Origin: Stictocephala bisonia
Lineage: Eukaryota; Arthropoda; Insecta; Hemiptera; Membracidae
DNA length: 64,000 nucleotides
Assembly: GCA_035578905.1 (NCBI GenBank)
Contig: JAQJVL010000279.1
Coordinates: 310,001-374,000 of the forward strand
Reading direction: 5' to 3'
Both the position numbers and the translations under genes were made by a program. Position 1 is the stretch's first letter. Every line of letters starts with the position of its first letter. Positions 60,280 through 64,000 of this stretch are shown piece by piece. Below the pieces are notes generated by a model that was not told the DNA's origin, did not search any database, and saw only the letters and a list, made by a program, of their open reading frames with translations.

Positions 60280-63200
60280 CTAAGTTCAAAAGAATAGGTT
60301 CTGTTTTAAATGTAGTCCATTTTAACGCTGAATGTTTAAGCAAGGCGGAATGTTTAAGCAAGGACCCTACTGTCTTGCATCAGTAGGGTCCTTCTAGAAA
60401 ACAGAGTAGATATCCTTGCACTCCAAGAGACAAATATCGAAGATAACAATAGTGCAAGAGGCAATATTCCTGGATACAGACTTGTTGATTCCATTGGGCA
60501 TATGGTGTATGGTATTGCAACTTATATAATGACATGGACAATGTGTCAATTACCCAAAAGAGCTCTAATGGTGACATCCTTGTCCTGGCAATCCAAGTGT
60601 CAGAAACTACAATAGTAACTATTTAAATCCTTCTAAACTCCAGTGGCCTGACGATAGGATTTTGCTAAGTTTTGAACACCCTGTCCAACAGTGGACTTCA
60701 ACAGTCACCATTGACAATGAGGCTATAATACCGATCATGAGAATGGCAGAAAGCTTTCTGATCGGTATTATTGGGCTGAAATAAACAACCTTTTCCTGAT
60801 CTTTGGTGCTAAAAGATTCAGCCACTTTTCATCCAGCTCATTGGCGTCGAGGTTACTCTCCCGACTTAAGCTTCTACTCAAGTGAACGATCATCAAGCCC
60901 AAAACCAATTAGGAAAATTCTTGATGCTTTTCCTCACTCTCAACATAGGCTAATGCTGGTTTCATTGGGAATATAAAGTCCAATAATTCAATCTTTTCCA
61001 AGGCCTAGATTGAACTTCAATAAAGCACACTGGGAGGCCTTTACCACCAGGCTTGATGATAGAATCAGGTTCGTTCCTCCTACATTAAGAAATTAGGATT
61101 GTTTCACAAGTCTCATTATCGGGTGGACCGATGCGTCTAGATGTCAAACGAGGCGACTCAACCTGATTTTTAACTCGTAAGAGTGATGATTCTGTGAACT
61201 TCAATTACTTCAGTTAATAAAGCATAAATAAAGTCTCATCTTGTCCATTGCTAAAGCTTGCATACCGAGAGGATACAGAAAGGAGTATATACCAGGAAGG
61301 AGTAAGGAATCAGATAACCTTTACAAGGAGTTGAATGCCACCAAAAAAGCCAACACAGTTAATCTGCTGCTGCACTCTCTAGACAGTGCCAGGAGAGAAT
61401 GTTGCCAGGATTAAAACTGTTGAAGATATAAACTTTACCCACAACAGTAGAAAAGCGTGGTCACTTTTAAGGAAACTCTCTACTGGTAAATCTCCAAATC
61501 AAAGAGAAGTGCTCCACCCGAAGACTGCTAATATAGCTAAACGTAAAGTCAGCTTATCAAAGTTAGCCCGCCACCCTTCTGACAAATATGTGCTTTACAT
61601 GCTAAACGAAATTAAAAAGAGCCTATTGGAACCCCTGGTAGTCTCCAGAAATTTCATGGAGGAAGAGATAGATAGGGCTATTTCCGCTATACCAGCAGCG
61701 AAAGCAGCCGATCTTTCTGGTATCTTTCCGGAATTTCTTATGCATGCTGGTAGTAAAGTGAAACAATGGCTTCAATCTGTCTACAATAAGATAGCTACAG
61801 ACAATTTGCCAAAAGCATTTAAGCGTTCAAAAGTAGTAGCTGTTCTGAAGCCTGGCGAAGACCCTGAACGAGTTGAAAGTTACTGCCCTCTATGTCTTCT
61901 TAGTGTTTGTTAAAAGTTGCTGGAAAGACTGTTATACAACAGAATATCACCCATTCTTGATCCTAATGTTCCAGTTGAGCAGGCCCTGGCCGAAGTTGTT
62001 GCGACCAGATCCTGGCTCTGACACCATTTATTGAGAATGAGTTTTAAAACAACCTAAAAACATCTGCAGCTTTTGTTGATCTCACAGCAGCTTATGACAC
62101 AGTACGGAGCAAAGGTTTGTTATTAAAGTTCTACAACCTCTTTCCCTGTCTCTTTCTTTTGCGACTTCTAGAGACAATGTTTAGTGCCAGGCTAATAAAA
62201 GTTTATATAGGTCGAGAAGAAAGCTCATATAGACAGCTCAAGGATGGTATGCCACATGGGTTCGTATTTACTCCAATTTTATTTAACGTGTATACAGCTG
62301 ACATCCCACTCACCAAGTCAAGAAAGTTTATTTATGCAGACGATATTGATTTAGCTTATCAACATAAGGAAAATCGAAAATTAAACATCTTTCTAAATGG
62401 TGTAAAACTCCATCACAATGATCATCCACAGTACGAGGGAGTAACGTTAGATGGGTAGCTGATGTTTAAAAGCCATCTTCAAAAATCAGCAGCTAAAATT
62501 AAAACCAGGGCAAATGTACTACATATTATTGCTGGAACAACTTGGGGAGTCAATGCACACGTCCTGCGTACTACTGCTTTGTCACTGGTTTATTCAGCTG
62601 CTGAATACAGTGTATGGCTAAATAGTGCCCATACAAAAGCAAGTGATGTCCAAATTAATAGATCCATGAGAACTATCAGTGGTACTCTCATGGCAACTCC
62701 ACTACCTTGGCTCCCGGTACTGTGCAATATAGTTCCCCCAGAAATAAGACCCCGCACCTCCCCATTACCCAGGATCTCCCATGTCAGAATGGTTGCTTAA
62801 AATCTCGAAACCCACCTCTACGTACTGCTTTCCAGTTGAGCAGATCAAATTTCTCGTCGAATACTAGCTGGGCCATAGTGTGGAACAGTTTTGATGGACA
62901 AATAAGTTCCTTATTAAAGATCCATCAATACCTGTAGGTAGGATGAAACTCCCTTGTAGGGAGTGGGCATAATTGGATCGGTTCCGAACTGGAGTGGGCA
63001 GATGTAACTACTGGAAATACAAATGGGGATTGACAGTAGATAAGTCATGTGATTGTGGGGAGTCTATCCAAACAATGGATCACATAGTTTCAGAGTACCC
63101 CTTGCGCTGTTTTACTGAGGGATTAGCTAGCGTAAATAGAATCAGTGAGGCAAGTCTTAAATGGCTTGATGGACTGGATTAACTTTGTGACAGGAAATCA

Positions 63201-63310
63201 TTTGTTATTTATTTATAATTTTTATTACAGTGTAATGATTTTTGGACGTTTTGTCCAGGTATAAAACTCAGCTTTTACATCATTTTAAATTAAAAATAAT
63301 AATAATAATG
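60280..63310 (+). pseudogene. Non-LTR retrotransposon family C, longest copy
   Basis: Starts with a decayed endonuclease (VLNVVHFNAECLS at about 60310, then ILALQETNIED-like codons near 60415). The RT linker is 61386-61913 (NSRKAWSLLRKLSTGK, FRRSKVVAVLKPG-like FKRSKVVAVLKPGEDPE). The RT core is near 62080 (AAFVDLTAAYDTV) and 62240-62360 (DGMPHGFVFTPILFNVYTAD, FIYADDIDLAYQ). The C-terminus is 62462-62800 (AGTTWGVNAHVLRTTALSLV), with a CDCGE...DHIV zinc-like end at 63050-63085. Arrangement is jockey/CR1-like. Many stops and frameshifts. Confidence 0.88.
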
Positions 63311-63315
63311 GTAGC

Positions 63316-63329
63316 TGACAAAAACCATA

Positions 63330-63393
<64 letters not shown>

Positions 63394-63407
63394 TATGGTT
63401 TTTGTCA
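63316..63407. repeat. AT-repeat palindrome at the retrotransposon's 3' end
   Basis: TGACAAAAACCATATGATAT at 63316-63335 is perfectly inverted at 63388-63407, and the interior is (AT)n, so all 92 bp can fold into one hairpin or cruciform. Confidence 0.95.
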
Positions 63408-63946
63408 TTTTGTCATATATATAATTGGGAACAACACTAAGAGTGTTGTTTACACAGAAATATTAAAAGTAAGCTCTATTATGCAAAAAGGTTTTTATTT
63501 TTATTTAAGGAACTGTTTCCTTTATTTTTGAACTTCACTACTATCCAAATAAAAATGTGTCAATGCAATATATTAAAGAGAAAGTCATGATGATAACAAC
63601 TTATTATATAGCGTTCTATGTAAGTCAATGATGGGGCTTTGCCTTATACCAATACCAATCAAAGAATTTACTCTAAATCTGTGTCTAAAAGCACATACAC
63701 TTATATGTATAAAGGTGTGAATTTTATTTAAATTAAAATTAGATTCATATTTAATTGTACAAATAGCTGAATCTCTGATCAAGGGTTAGCCCACATTGAT
63801 TTCATTACCTAAAAAATTTGTAAATGAGTGTATACTTTAAATTAGTGTCATAAATATTTAAAACAAAGATATGACAAAAACTTTCCTTTTAGATAAGAAT
63901 TAGTGATGATGACCTAAATTAGCCTTAATCAACAGACTTCACTTAC

Positions 63947-64000
63947 CAGGCAGGTTCCCTGAACACAGGTGTCCTTCGAGCCTGGCTTGCAACGTGTGCC
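63947..64000 (-). CDS. ADAMTS-like gene, cysteine-rich domain, exon 1 in window (partial)
   Basis: The exon runs off the window edge. The 18 codons GTRCKPGSKDTCVQGTCL end at CTG|GTAAGT, phase 0. C-x6-C-x5-C spacing and GTxC...C-x2-G-x-C match the ADAMTS cysteine-rich domain immediately before V-G-C-D. The gene encodes a secreted zinc metalloprotease of the extracellular matrix; signal peptide, prodomain, HExxH catalytic domain, disintegrin-like domain and the central TSP1 repeat must lie on - beyond position 64000. I cannot tell which ADAMTS subgroup it belongs to. Confidence 0.92.

Overview
This is a eukaryotic window with no bacterial-type operons. It is AT-rich, its genes are split by introns with GT/AG boundaries, and most of it is decayed transposable elements. 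The element set (R1/jockey-like and other non-LTR retrotransposons, BEL/Pao, mariner, pogo-like, piggyBac, Kolobok-like and hAT elements, tRNA-derived SINEs) fits an arthropod, most likely an insect. I cannot name the species.

Two host genes can be supported. On the + strand, two exons at 1619-1787 and 3520-3699 join in phase and encode the GNAT-like core of a FAM169 (SLAP75)-type protein. The exon that should follow was not found. On the - strand, running leftward from 64000 to about 33.5 kb, nine phase-compatible exons (63947-64000, 58232-58352, 55739-55865, 45003-45123, 44168-44308, 40197-40315, 38032-38239, 35547-35597, 33525-33722) form one 380-codon reading frame. It encodes the C-terminal half of a secreted ADAMTS protease: end of the cysteine-rich domain, spacer, thrombospondin type-1 repeats, and an unrecognised tail. 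The catalytic domain lies outside the window, beyond 64000. Two further exons at 23815-23901 and 22861-22974 may be its 3' end. Most of these exons are short or lack an initiator Met, so they are easily missed by a simple ORF scan.

Layout: 0-4.3 kb, a 1-kb TIR element, the FAM169-like exons and a 10-copy 30-bp minisatellite. 4.3-11.4 kb, a degenerate R1/jockey-type retrotransposon on -, split by a hAT transposon on +, with a pair of inverted about 135-bp sequences at the two outer edges. 11.4-19 kb, gene-poor sequence with SINEs and two unassigned GC-richer blocks. 19.2-21.4 kb, a decayed non-LTR element on - carrying a 433-bp foldback insertion. 24.1-29.5 kb, a + strand non-LTR element split by a - strand BEL/Pao element, itself split by a SINE. 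29.5-33.5 kb, gene-poor sequence with one exon-like segment and a GC-rich degenerate repeat. 33.5-64 kb, the ADAMTS gene, whose introns hold three pogo-like elements, small hairpin MITEs, a mariner, a deletion-derivative piggyBac with an intact ORF, a Kolobok-like element inside a non-LTR element, two minisatellites, a 5S-rRNA-like fragment and three copies of one non-LTR family.

The most interesting points are the 962-bp piggyBac derivative encoding an intact 97-residue protein that has kept the acidic N-terminus and cysteine-rich DNA-binding C-terminus but lost the catalytic core, the cleanly readable nested insertions, and the unresolved ends of both host genes. I found no convincing unprecedented system.
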